DNA from: Polaribacter vadi
GTDB lineage: Bacteria; Bacteroidota; Bacteroidia; Flavobacteriales; Flavobacteriaceae
Reading direction: 5' to 3'
DNA length: 64,000 nt
Assembly (NCBI RefSeq): GCF_001761365.1
Contig: NZ_CP017477.1
Location: 1,448,501-1,512,500 of the forward strand
How positions within the stretch are numbered: the first letter of the stretch is position 1; each line of letters begins with the position of its first letter. The position numbers and the translations under genes were made by a program. This document shows, piece by piece, positions 36,201-43,140 of this stretch. Below the pieces are notes generated by a model. That model had not been told where the DNA came from, made no database searches, and was given only the letters and a program-made list of their open reading frames with translations.

Positions 36201-36502
36201 AAATTCTTAAAAACGGAACTTCTGTAGCAATTGCTCCAGAAGGTACAAGAAGTGGTTGTAAAGAACTAGGTATTTTCAAAAAAGGAGCTTTTCATTTGGC
36301 AATGAAAGCGGGTGTACCAATTGTGCCAATAGTCATTAAAAATGCATATATGGCAATGCCAAAAGGCAGTAAAATGTTTAGTCCAACGCACATAGAAGTG
36401 GTGGTTTTAGATCCTGTTGATACTTCTGAATGGAAACCAAAATTAATAGATTCTTATGTAGAAGAAGTCAGAAATTTGTTTGTAAAAGAGTTAGAAAATT
36501 AA
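33263..36502 (+). CDS. Three-domain GPAT (PlsB-like) - HAD phosphatase - PlsC acyltransferase fusion
   Basis: A 1079-aa protein joining three activities of glycerolipid synthesis. Residues ~1-480 are a glycerol-3-phosphate acyltransferase-like domain with HKTYLD near 95 and WNIEGTRSRTGK near 172. Residues ~625-850 are a HAD-IB phosphatase with AAFFDLDRTLIND near 631 and a late SFFYTDSIDDFPLLE. Residues ~880-1079 are a PlsC/LPLAT domain with FNHQSSADFF near 919 and IAPEGTRSG. Together these could convert glycerol 3-phosphate to phosphatidate and, if the HAD part dephosphorylates it, to diacylglycerol for the WS/DGAT. The order of use is inferred. It precedes gpsA, which makes the starting glycerol 3-phosphate. 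Confidence 0.9.
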   Translation: MEHNLQNIIKNAKFQEKLASIAVEEKLELSEVQKKGAACIAELYSQQHPIANLLSVKGFQFMMSKAYNNKIDVDPKEIKKLMKLMRQNSVAFILTHKTYLDTVVLVTTLAQYGMPIPYTFGGINLAFPGFKQLGKNSGLIFIRRSFKDNQIYKAALRHYISCIIENGDHLTWNIEGTRSRTGKIVYPQMGILKYIMEGEKESTRNIKYVPVSIVYDLIPDVKQMTEEGKGGEKKSEDVKAFVKYFRKLGNEYGKAAIRFGEPVEASSHQNAIIPDIEEDSYSDKNTLPRFAFELIHKANMITPVTTVSLVCNVLLNNFALTKSEIEFSVIKMMNYIEQRKKDVLIERGKSIGAAVQQALNLLKSSGIVQKNKAGYKTKYTLASAEFLPATYYANMASAHLYHRAFIEMALVKIKDEKENRILSFWEEIMRLRNLFKFEFFYTNKPQFSSEIEAELNLFDKNWRAIINNPEGDIENLLSKQELFVSKGLLLIYLEANKVVCKTLQSWDLEDEFADDEFIELCLFKGKELHWKNRISRLDSVSKPFLVSALRLAKNSKLIPDDKNIDFKRLDIWMDLLDNLTNRLHFLQELEALNSKKTNKENTDDEKVPGADSEFNTVDLSEDEEGPHIAAFFDLDRTLINDFSAKQFVKSRFLSGKSTPKELLSQFVTLIAYAIGNRDFEILTKISATGIKGILEKQFTDLGEEIYQEYLASTIYPESRTLIASHLEKGHQVVIISAATRYQVTPIANALGITQIFCTEMEIKKGKFTGKILEMCWSEGKARAGRKFAKSNHIDLSKSFFYTDSIDDFPLLEIVGKPIATNPDNKLSQLAFENDWKILRFKENTKKPLVNGLRTGLAAASLYPSALKGIVKGTLSMSQREGINTTISSIGDLGTKLAGLDINVKGKHNLVDHRPAVFCFNHQSSADFFVILKLLRKDVTGIAKKELEMTPFGPIFKAMGAIFIDRSDKKKALASMKNAAEILKNGTSVAIAPEGTRSGCKELGIFKKGAFHLAMKAGVPIVPIVIKNAYMAMPKGSKMFSPTHIEVVVLDPVDTSEWKPKLIDSYVEEVRNLFVKELEN

Positions 36503-36586
36503 TTAAATAAGATTCCTAGAAGCGTAGCTTTTAGATTCCCATTAAAATGTTATTCTCATGAAAATGAGAACCTAAAAAAAATATTT

Positions 36587-37588
36587 ATGAAACTACAAGT
36601 AGGCTTATTAGGTGGTGGTTCTTGGGGAACTACTGTTGCATCATTAACTGCAAAAAATGCAAAAACGATTCTTTGGGCAAGAAATCAAGAAACTGTAGAT
36701 GAAATTAACAATCATCATACAAACGAGAAATATTTACCCGATGCAAAATTAACATCGAGTTTAAGAGCATCAACATCCATAAAAGAAACTGTAGAAGATG
36801 CAGATGTAATTGTAATGGGAGTTCCTGCTCAAGTTTTCAGACAAGTTTTAACAGAAGCAAAACCATATATAAGACCTTGGGTGCCCATTATTAATTTAGC
36901 GAAAGGTTTAGAAATAAGCACAAAAATGCGCATGACAGAAATAATTGAAGAAATTATGCCTGGACATCCTGCTGGCGTTTTAACAGGACCAAATTTGGCG
37001 AAAGAAATCCATTTTGGAAATGCTGCAGCTGCTGTGATTGCTATGGTTGACAAAACAATCGCCTCAAAATTACAAGATGTTTTTAGTTCTGGATTATTCA
37101 GAGTGTATACAAATTCTGACGTAATTGGTTGCGAATTAGGAGGTGCTTTAAAAAATATAATAGCCATTGCAACAGGAATGGGTGATGGAGCAAATGCTGG
37201 TGATAATACACGTGCTGCAATTATTACAAGAGGTTTAGCAGAATTAACAAGGTTGGGAATTGCTATGGGTGGCAAACAACGTACTTTTTATGGCTTGGCA
37301 GGAATGGGCGATTTAGTTGCAACTTGTTCTTCTGATAAAAGTAGAAATCATCATGTTGGATTTCAATTAGGAAGAGGAAAAAATTTAGAGCAAATAATTT
37401 CTGAAATGAACGAAGTTGCAGAAGGTGTAAAAACTGCAAAAGTTGTTGTAGAACTCGCCAAAGAATATAAAGTTGATATGCCAATATCCAAAGAAATTTA
37501 TAAGGTTTTGTATGAAGGAAATTCCGTAAATGATGCTTTTAAAGGTTTATTAAGATATGAAGTTGGTTCTGAAAAAGAACCAGGATAG
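36587..37588 (+). CDS. gpsA: NAD(P)+-dependent glycerol-3-phosphate dehydrogenase
   Basis: A 333-aa enzyme that reduces dihydroxyacetone phosphate to sn-glycerol 3-phosphate. The cofactor motif VGLLGGGSWGTTVASL, the segment GVLTGPNLAKEI, and the catalytic ELGGALKNIIAIATGMGDG and GLAGMGDLVATC are all intact. It lies 84 bp after the acyltransferase gene, giving substrate for the lipid operon. The spacer holds a small hairpin (TTCTCAT-gaaa-ATGAGAA). Confidence 0.95.
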   Translation: MKLQVGLLGGGSWGTTVASLTAKNAKTILWARNQETVDEINNHHTNEKYLPDAKLTSSLRASTSIKETVEDADVIVMGVPAQVFRQVLTEAKPYIRPWVPIINLAKGLEISTKMRMTEIIEEIMPGHPAGVLTGPNLAKEIHFGNAAAAVIAMVDKTIASKLQDVFSSGLFRVYTNSDVIGCELGGALKNIIAIATGMGDGANAGDNTRAAIITRGLAELTRLGIAMGGKQRTFYGLAGMGDLVATCSSDKSRNHHVGFQLGRGKNLEQIISEMNEVAEGVKTAKVVVELAKEYKVDMPISKEIYKVLYEGNSVNDAFKGLLRYEVGSEKEPG

Positions 37589-37600
37589 AAATTAAATATT

Positions 37601-38113
37601 ATGACAAAAAAACAAGAACAAAACGCTTCTTTTATGGTTCGTTTTCAACAACGAATTTTTGAAGAAAATGGCGAATCGAAAATACAGTGGAGAGGAAAAG
37701 TTACACATGTTCAAGATGGAGATGAAAAACGATTTTCCGACTTTAATGATGCGCTTACGTTTATGCAAAATAAATTAGCAGAATTAACAGAAGAAGCTAC
37801 CAAACACGAACCACAAGAAAAACAAGAAAGTATTTTAGTCAAAAGTCTTTCTATGTGGAAAACCATTAAAGATGTAGGACCAAAAGTTTTGAGAGATACT
37901 CTAAAAGATCCTAAAAAACAGTTTGAACATTTTCAAGATGAAATTCAGGATAAATTAAACACGTTTGGAGAAGAAATATCAGAAAAAGTGCAGATTAATG
38001 AATGGCGAAATGCTTCAAGATCTGACTTTAATAAAATTCAAAATCAGATAGAAAGTTTATCCGAAGAAATAAAAAAACTTTCTACAAAAATGGATACCAT
38101 CAATAAAAAATAA
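37601..38113 (+). CDS. Uncharacterised 170-aa protein with C-terminal coiled coil
   Basis: No named family. The N-terminus has a small beta-rich pattern (FMVRFQQRIFEENG...WRGKVTHVQDGDEKRFSDFNDALTFMQ) that looks like a domain seen in other lipid- or PHA-cluster proteins. Residues 115-170 are a strongly predicted coiled coil (NEWRNASRSDFNKIQNQIE...KLSTKMDTINK), resembling PhaF/phasin-type oligomerisation tails. It starts 12 bp after gpsA and ends eight bases before the SARP gene. Likely a granule- or regulator-associated adaptor; unproven. Confidence 0.6.
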   Translation: MTKKQEQNASFMVRFQQRIFEENGESKIQWRGKVTHVQDGDEKRFSDFNDALTFMQNKLAELTEEATKHEPQEKQESILVKSLSMWKTIKDVGPKVLRDTLKDPKKQFEHFQDEIQDKLNTFGEEISEKVQINEWRNASRSDFNKIQNQIESLSEEIKKLSTKMDTINKK

Positions 38114-38120
38114 GGATTCC

Positions 38121-38924
38121 ATGTCAGACTTTCTTCAGCAATTAAAAGATTTAAATTCCTTTTATGACAATGCAACAATTCGCATTGAAACATTAGGGAA
38201 TTTTGTGGTTTGGAGAAATCAACAAAAAATTGATCACAAAGAATGGGGAAGAGATAAAACCATTCAGTTGTTGCAATATTTAGTTTCCAACAGACAAAGG
38301 AATTCGCTTCATAAAGAAAAAATTATGGACGGTCTTTGGGAAGATTGGAACGATCGCGATTTTAAAGTGGCTTTGCATGGCATTAATAAAGCTCTAGAAC
38401 CTGAAAGACCTTCAAGAACTGAACCTGAATTTATTATTAGGCAAGGAATAAGTTATCAAATAGATTTAGAAAAAGTTTGGATTGATGTGGAAGCTCTTGA
38501 AAAATATATAATTATTGGTAATGAAGCTTTTAAAAATGATAACTCTATCGCAAAAATTGCTTACAAAAAAGCAATTGAACTCTATAAAGGCTCTTATTTA
38601 CCTAACAGAATTTACGAAGATTGGACCTCTGAAGAAAGAGAAAAAACACAACTCTTAATTTTGGGAGCTTACATTACTTTAGCAGAAATTTTGGTTGATG
38701 AAAATCCTTTAGAAAGCATTCGTTTATCACAAAAAGCTTTGGCAATAGATTCCACTTGGGAAGATGCTTACAGGATTCAGATGAAAGCCTATATTGTGAA
38801 AGGAAACAGACCACAAGCTATTAAAACCTATATGAAATGTGAGGTTATTTTAGAGGAAGAATATGGAATTTCTCCTTTGCCTGAAACTAAAAAGTTATTG
38901 AAAGAAATTGAGGCGATTTCGTAA
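38121..38924 (+). CDS. SARP/BTAD-family transcriptional regulator
   Basis: A 267-aa regulator. Residues 17-113 are an OmpR-type winged helix as in SARP proteins (IETLGNFVVWRNQQKID, WGRDKTIQLLQYLVSNRQRN, DFKVALHGINKALEP, FIIRQGISYQIDL). Residues 118-265 are a bacterial transcriptional activation domain (TPR-like helices with DVEALEKYI, YEDWTSEEREKTQLL, DSTWEDAYRIQMKAY, EEYGISPLPETKKLLKEI). SARPs of actinomycetes bind heptamer direct repeats just upstream of the -10 box. Two such arrays lie before the next genes at 39347 and 39673, so it probably activates the phasin-like genes. Homologues in Bacteroidota are little studied. Confidence 0.85.
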   Translation: MSDFLQQLKDLNSFYDNATIRIETLGNFVVWRNQQKIDHKEWGRDKTIQLLQYLVSNRQRNSLHKEKIMDGLWEDWNDRDFKVALHGINKALEPERPSRTEPEFIIRQGISYQIDLEKVWIDVEALEKYIIIGNEAFKNDNSIAKIAYKKAIELYKGSYLPNRIYEDWTSEEREKTQLLILGAYITLAEILVDENPLESIRLSQKALAIDSTWEDAYRIQMKAYIVKGNRPQAIKTYMKCEVILEEEYGISPLPETKKLLKEIEAIS

Positions 38925-38939
38925 AAAAGGAAAACGAAT

Positions 38940-39330
38940 TTCATAGATTTTGAAGATAATTTCTTTTAGGATTACGCTGCTGGTTTTAGACACGAATTTC
39001 AATAATTACTCGAATTTGTCTAGCTTTTAATTATACTAATTGTTGATTCTTCTTAAAAGCGATAACATACAGTTTTGTCTTTTCGACGATAGGAGAAATC
39101 ACATAAAGTTTAATTATTTTCTTGAGTGTGCGATTTCTGCTTTTTTATATGAGCAGTTGTTAATTCGCTGAAAGATTGCTTCACTTTACAAAAAAGTAAA
39201 CTTCGCAAAGACGAGTATTTAATAATCATCAGTGAAAATCAGTGAAATCTGTGTCAAAAACTCTTCATAACATTTGTGAAATTCGCGTAATTAATGTCTT
39301 ACTATTTTTGCATCAATTATAGAAATTAGT
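38940..39330. repeat. Degenerate copies of flavobacterial interspersed repeats
   Basis: The 420-bp gap between the SARP gene and the first phasin promoter has no gene. It holds broken wording of repeat families seen across flavobacteria: GACACGAATTTC...CTCGAATTTGTC (about 38988-39018), TCTTTTCGACGATAGGAGAAATCACA (about 39078-39103), GATTGCTTCACTTTACAAAAAAG followed by CGCAAAGACGAG (about 39174-39216), and CAGTGAAAATCAGTGAAATCTGTGTC (about 39230-39255), then GTGAAATTCGCGTAATTAATG. These look like remnants of two or more repeat elements. Confidence 0.55.
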
Positions 39331-39346
39331 CTCTCAAAATCAGAAG

Positions 39347-39381
39347 TGTAACTCATTTGCAACTCTCAAAGTTTAAGTTTG
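39347..39381 (+). promoter_or_regulatory. Promoter A with heptamer direct repeats (predicted SARP site)
   Basis: TGTAACT at 39347-39353, CATT, then TGCAACT at 39358-39364: two heptamers with an 11-bp period. After a 9-bp spacer comes TAAGTTTG at 39374-39381, a consensus TAnnTTTG -7 box. The gene starts at 39413. The arrangement, including the spacer length, repeats exactly in promoter B. Confidence 0.65.
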
Positions 39382-39412
39382 CATCATAATTAAACAATAA
39401 AGGTAAAAAAAG

Positions 39413-39670
39413 ATGAAAACTATATCAGCAAAAGACATAAAGAAGAATACTATCAAATTAAATAATATGGCCTTAGAAACTACAGAAAAAGTAGTTTTAA
39501 AGTCAATTGATAAAGCCGAAGATTTACAAGAATTCACAGCAAAATCTATAAAGAAAACATTAGATTTTTCTGAAAAACAACAAGGTAAATTATTTAACAA
39601 TCTTGAAAAAAGCAAGAAAATGATTTGGTCTAATGTAAATAAAGGATTAGGCTTTTTTAGCAAAAACTAG
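39413..39670 (+). CDS. Phasin-like small protein
   Basis: An 85-aa helical, Lys-rich protein with phasin-like amphipathic helices (MALETTEKVVLKSIDKAEDLQEFTAKS). It shares the wording ETTEKV, the central 'AEDLQEFTAK' type segment and a late hydrophobic end with the proteins at 39743 and 40669. Phasins coat storage granules of PHA or neutral lipid. No membrane segment. It has its own promoter (A). Function is inferred from composition, paralogues and the neighbouring lipid genes. Confidence 0.65.
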   Translation: MKTISAKDIKKNTIKLNNMALETTEKVVLKSIDKAEDLQEFTAKSIKKTLDFSEKQQGKLFNNLEKSKKMIWSNVNKGLGFFSKN

Positions 39671-39672
39671 TT

Positions 39673-39707
39673 TGTAACTCATTTGTAACTTGCGTATTGT
39701 AAGTTTG
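39673..39707 (+). promoter_or_regulatory. Promoter B with heptamer direct repeats (predicted SARP site)
   Basis: TGTAACT at 39673-39679, CATT, TGTAACT at 39684-39690, 9-bp spacer, then TAAGTTTG at 39700-39707. The heptamers are identical here, and a weak third (AAAAACT) lies 11 bp upstream at 39662. Confidence 0.68.
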
Positions 39708-39742
39708 CAGTATCAAAATTAAACAAATTTAAAACATATATT

Positions 39743-40588
39743 ATGGCAACTAAAAAGTCAAAATCAAAAAAAGATAACAAATTAGGAAAAGCAAAAGCAA
39801 TCGTTATGAAAATAAATAGCGATTTAATTAATGCTTCTTTCAACGCAATTGAAACTACTGTAAAAACAGGAGAAAAATGGCAAAAATTAACTGCAAAATT
39901 AGTTAAGAAAGCAGAGCCGTTAACAAAACAACAAATTAATATGGTTGTTGAAACTGCAGAATCTATTAAAGGTCAGTTAGAAAATAGTACTGAACGTTTA
40001 AAAACATTGGTAGGTTATGATCCTAAAATGATGGAAAACGCAAAGAAAATGGTAAAAGAAAATCCTTTAGTTGAAAAAGCTGAAGAGATGAAAGATAAGT
40101 TTGAAAAAGAAGTAGCTAATAATAAATTAGTAAAAAAGGCAGAAAAAATGTCTGACAAACTTAAAAAAACTATTTCTTCTACCATTGATGAAGCAAAAGA
40201 AAAAATTGAAGAATATACAGAAGATGCTTTAAATACTGTAAACGAGAAGTTGGATGATGTGAAACCATCAAAAACAAAAAAAACTACAAAGAAAAAAGTA
40301 GTTAAAAAAGAAGTTGTTATTGAAGAGAAAATTGTGGTTGAAAAAACGGAGGTAATTAACGACTTAAAAGTGATCAAAGGAATTGGACCTGTTTTAGAAA
40401 AATCTTTAAACGAATTGAACGTAACTTCTTACGAGCAAATTTCTAAAATGACTTTGAAAAATATGGGGTTATTATTAACAGATGCAGGAATTAATGCAAA
40501 AATTTACGATTTATCTGGTTGGAAAACGCAAGCTAAATTAGCTTTAAAAGGCGATATGGAAGCTGTGAAAAATTGGGAAAGAAAATAA
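39743..40588 (+). CDS. Phasin-like protein with C-terminal helix-hairpin-helix domain
   Basis: A 281-aa protein. Residues 20-100 are phasin-like (SFNAIETTVKTGEKWQKLTAKLVKKAEPL). Residues ~100-200 are a Lys/Glu-rich helical linker, with a KTKKTTKKKVVKK stretch like the PhaF/histone-type tails that bind DNA. Residues 215-280 are a helix-hairpin-helix region (LKVIKGIGPVLEKSLNELN, then MGLLLTDAGINAKIYDLSGW). This may tie a granule-coat protein to nucleic acid or to a partner. It is controlled by promoter B. No signal peptide. Phasin and HhH calls are from pattern; granule binding is inferred. Confidence 0.72.
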   Translation: MATKKSKSKKDNKLGKAKAIVMKINSDLINASFNAIETTVKTGEKWQKLTAKLVKKAEPLTKQQINMVVETAESIKGQLENSTERLKTLVGYDPKMMENAKKMVKENPLVEKAEEMKDKFEKEVANNKLVKKAEKMSDKLKKTISSTIDEAKEKIEEYTEDALNTVNEKLDDVKPSKTKKTTKKKVVKKEVVIEEKIVVEKTEVINDLKVIKGIGPVLEKSLNELNVTSYEQISKMTLKNMGLLLTDAGINAKIYDLSGWKTQAKLALKGDMEAVKNWERK

Positions 40589-40668
40589 TTTAAAAATTAG
40601 ACTTTAGTTATTTCGATTTTTTTTATCAGAATTATAAATGACAATTTTTTAAATTTAAATACAGAATT

Positions 40669-40962
40669 ATGAAAACAAAAAATATAGATACTCAAAAAAT
40701 TACTGCTAAAGTAAATAATGCTTTAGATACTGCTAAAAAATCGTTGAACAAAGCAAATTATTTTGCTTTAAACACAACAGAGGAAGTAGTTACAGAAACA
40801 ATTACAATTGCTAGTCAATGGCAAAAAGTTACTGAAAAAGCTTTAAAAGGTGGAGTTCAATTATTGGAGAATCAACAAAATTTAATTTTTGATTCTTTAG
40901 AAAGCTACAAGAAACATATCATAAACGGAAAAAAGAAATTTAGCAAAGTTTTTGCTTCATAG
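40669..40962 (+). CDS. Phasin-like small protein
   Basis: A 97-aa amphipathic helical protein with the same plan as the two preceding genes (NYFALNTTEEVVTETITIASQWQKVTEKALKGGVQLLENQQ). SQWQKVTEKALK resembles GEKWQKLTAKLVK of the 281-aa protein. It lacks the repeat-containing promoter and is probably read through from promoter B, 80 bp downstream of the previous stop. A strong terminator follows at 40981. Likely a third granule-coat protein. Confidence 0.65.
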   Translation: MKTKNIDTQKITAKVNNALDTAKKSLNKANYFALNTTEEVVTETITIASQWQKVTEKALKGGVQLLENQQNLIFDSLESYKKHIINGKKKFSKVFAS

Positions 40963-40980
40963 ATGTCCCCTTTTCATAAA

Positions 40981-41014
40981 AAAAACCAAGTTAAATTTTA
41001 ACTTGGTTTTTTGT
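40981..41014 (+). terminator. Rho-independent terminator after the phasin-like genes
   Basis: AAAAACCAAGTTAAA and TTTAACTTGGTTTTT form a near-perfect stem with T-rich sequence following. Confidence 0.88.
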
Positions 41015-41055
41015 TTTTATATAGGTTGTTTTTCTTAAAACAGGCAAACGTTTCG

Positions 41056-41063
41056 TATTTTTG
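41056..41063 (+). promoter_or_regulatory. -7 box upstream of the TetR-like gene
   Basis: TATTTTTG matches TAnnTTTG and lies 19 bp before the ATG at 41082, directly after the terminator. No -33 TTG at normal distance was found. Confidence 0.5.
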
Positions 41064-41081
41064 TAAGAGAGATTCTACAAG

Positions 41082-41744
41082 ATGAAAAAAAAGAAAAATA
41101 GCTCCAAATTAGACATCCTAACTTTATACATGGATTTGGTTTCTGAACAAAAATCGAAACCTGATGATGTTAGTGATTTTTGCGAACAAGTAAATTTAGA
41201 TGAAGACAATTTCTACGAACATTTTAAGTCTTTAAAAAAAGTTGAAAAGACAATTTTCAATGAACTTTTTAAAAATTCTTTAGAGGTTTTAAATGAAAGT
41301 GAAGAGTTTCTTGCTTTTGATGGAAAAAACAAATTACTAAGTCTTTATTTTACATTTTTCGAAAACTTAACACTTAACAGAGAGTATGTAGAAGTGGTTT
41401 TAAAAGGATGTAAAAATCAACTAAAATCTTACAAAAGTTTATCTAGTTTAAAAAAGAGTTTTATCGATTTTGTAGATAGTTTGGCCTTGTCTGATAGTAT
41501 TTTACCAATTGATGGTTTAGAGAAAATACAAACAGGTTTTATAAACCATTCTGCTTGGGTTCAAATGCTCATCACCATTAAATTTTGGTTAGAAGATGAA
41601 TCTGAATCTTTTGAAAAAACAGATATTTTTATAGAAAAATCAATCAATACCAGTTTCGATATCATAGAGAACAAATTCCTAAAAAATGTTTTTGATTTAG
41701 GTAAGTTTGTTTACAAAGAAAAGTTTCAAAAAAACACGGATTAA
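41082..41744 (+). CDS. TetR-like regulatory protein
   Basis: A 220-aa helical protein of TetR-family size. The N-terminal HTH is degenerate (LDILTLYMDLVSEQKSKPDDVSDFCEQVNLDEDNFYEHFKSLK keeps the YEHF turn), and the C-terminus has ligand-domain-like helices. It starts a short two-gene unit with the ABC1 kinase, whose ATG is three bases after its stop. In Bacteroidota this pair commonly occurs with phasin or PHA genes. Ligand and targets unknown. Confidence 0.7.
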   Translation: MKKKKNSSKLDILTLYMDLVSEQKSKPDDVSDFCEQVNLDEDNFYEHFKSLKKVEKTIFNELFKNSLEVLNESEEFLAFDGKNKLLSLYFTFFENLTLNREYVEVVLKGCKNQLKSYKSLSSLKKSFIDFVDSLALSDSILPIDGLEKIQTGFINHSAWVQMLITIKFWLEDESESFEKTDIFIEKSINTSFDIIENKFLKNVFDLGKFVYKEKFQKNTD

Positions 41745-41747
41745 GGT

Positions 41748-43058
41748 ATGAAAAAAGCAAGCAAAATTCCGATTTCAAAAATTCAAAGAGCCACAAAACT
41801 AGTAACAACTGGTGCAAAAGTGGGTGTGAATTATTTAAAATATTATGGTAATAAAATTACAGAATCCGAAGAAACTGCAAGAGAAAAATTAAACCAAGAC
41901 AATGCAGAAGACATTTACGATAGCTTAAAAGACTTGAAAGGAAGTCCGTTAAAAGTAGCGCAAATGTTAAGTATGGAAAAAAGTATTTTACCAAGAGCGT
42001 ATGTAGAAAAATTTTCTTTGGCACAATTTTCTGTTCCACCACTTTCTGAAGCATTAGTTTTAAAAACGTTTAAGAAAAGTTTTGGTAAATTTCCATCAGA
42101 AATTTATGATGAGTTTGATGTAAAAGCCTATAATGCTGCAAGTATTGGACAAGTTCATAAAGCTAAAAAAGATGGAAAAGAGTTGGCTGTTAAAATTCAA
42201 TATCCAGGAGTTTCAGATAGTATAAAATCTGATTTAGCAATGCTAAAACCTTTTGTGATTAGAATGTTTAACATGAAAGGCAAAACTTCTGATGAATACT
42301 TTTTTGAAGTTCAAGATAAGTTATTAGAGGAAACAGATTATTTTTTAGAAGTAAAACAAAGTCAAGAAATTGTAGACGCTTGTAGTCACATTCCAAACTT
42401 GGCTTTTCCAAGATATTACAAAGAATTATCATCTAAGCAAATTATTACGATGGATTGGATGAACGGAATTCATTTATCAGAATTTACAAGCACAAATACC
42501 AATCAAGAAAAAGCAAATGCTATTGGGCAAGCTTTGTGGGATTTTTATATGTTCCAGATTCATAATTTGAAAAAAGTACACGCAGATCCTCATCCAGGAA
42601 ACTTTTTAATTTCTGAAAATGGCGAATTAATTGCCTTAGATTTTGGTTGTATGAAAATAATTCCTTTAGATTTTTACAATCCGTATTTTGTGTTAGCAAA
42701 ACAAGAAACGTTAGATAATGAAAAACTTTTTGTTGAAAAAATGTTCGATTTAGATATTTTAAGAAAAGAAGATCCAGCAGAAGAATTTGAGTTTTTTAAA
42801 TCGATGTTTCATGAAATGTTATCGATTTTTACCCAACCTTTTCATGAAGAAGAATTTGATTTTTCCGATCCAGTTTTCTTCGGAAAAATAGCGGAGTTTG
42901 GTGAGCGATATTCAAAAAACACAGAATTGCGTTCTTACAACGCAAGTAGAGGATCTAAACACTTTATTTATATGAATAGAACGTTTTTTGGTTTGTATAA
43001 TTTAATGTTCGATTTAAAGGCAAAAGGAATCAAGATTAATAATTTTAAGAATTTGTAA
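41748..43058 (+). CDS. ABC1/AarF/UbiB-family kinase-like protein
   Basis: A 436-aa atypical kinase of the ABC1/UbiB family. The KxGQ-like N-terminal block reads LKGSPLKVAQMLSMEKSILP. The Ala-rich nucleotide loop segment is YNAASIGQVHKAKKDGKELAVKIQYPG, the catalytic loop is VHADPHPGNFLI near 277, and the metal motif is ALDFGCMK near 296. These proteins affect isoprenoid and lipid metabolism; substrates are uncertain. It is paired with the TetR-like gene and followed by a perfect hairpin terminator. Confidence 0.9.
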   Translation: MKKASKIPISKIQRATKLVTTGAKVGVNYLKYYGNKITESEETAREKLNQDNAEDIYDSLKDLKGSPLKVAQMLSMEKSILPRAYVEKFSLAQFSVPPLSEALVLKTFKKSFGKFPSEIYDEFDVKAYNAASIGQVHKAKKDGKELAVKIQYPGVSDSIKSDLAMLKPFVIRMFNMKGKTSDEYFFEVQDKLLEETDYFLEVKQSQEIVDACSHIPNLAFPRYYKELSSKQIITMDWMNGIHLSEFTSTNTNQEKANAIGQALWDFYMFQIHNLKKVHADPHPGNFLISENGELIALDFGCMKIIPLDFYNPYFVLAKQETLDNEKLFVEKMFDLDILRKEDPAEEFEFFKSMFHEMLSIFTQPFHEEEFDFSDPVFFGKIAEFGERYSKNTELRSYNASRGSKHFIYMNRTFFGLYNLMFDLKAKGIKINNFKNL

Positions 43059-43087
43059 AATCTTTAGTATTTTCGCATTTCAATTGA

Positions 43088-43122
43088 GACTTCAAAAGTT
43101 TTTTAAAAAAACTTTTGAAGTC
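43088..43122 (+). terminator. Rho-independent terminator
   Basis: GACTTCAAAAGTTTTTT and its exact complement form a perfect stem of about 16 bp just after the ABC1 kinase gene. A reading frame that starts inside it is not the real udk start. Confidence 0.88.
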
Positions 43123-43140
43123 TTTAAATATCAAACAAAT

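Noticed and set aside
43084..43140. Upstream start for udk
   Set aside because: The frame begins inside a perfect terminator hairpin; the conserved protein starts at 43141.
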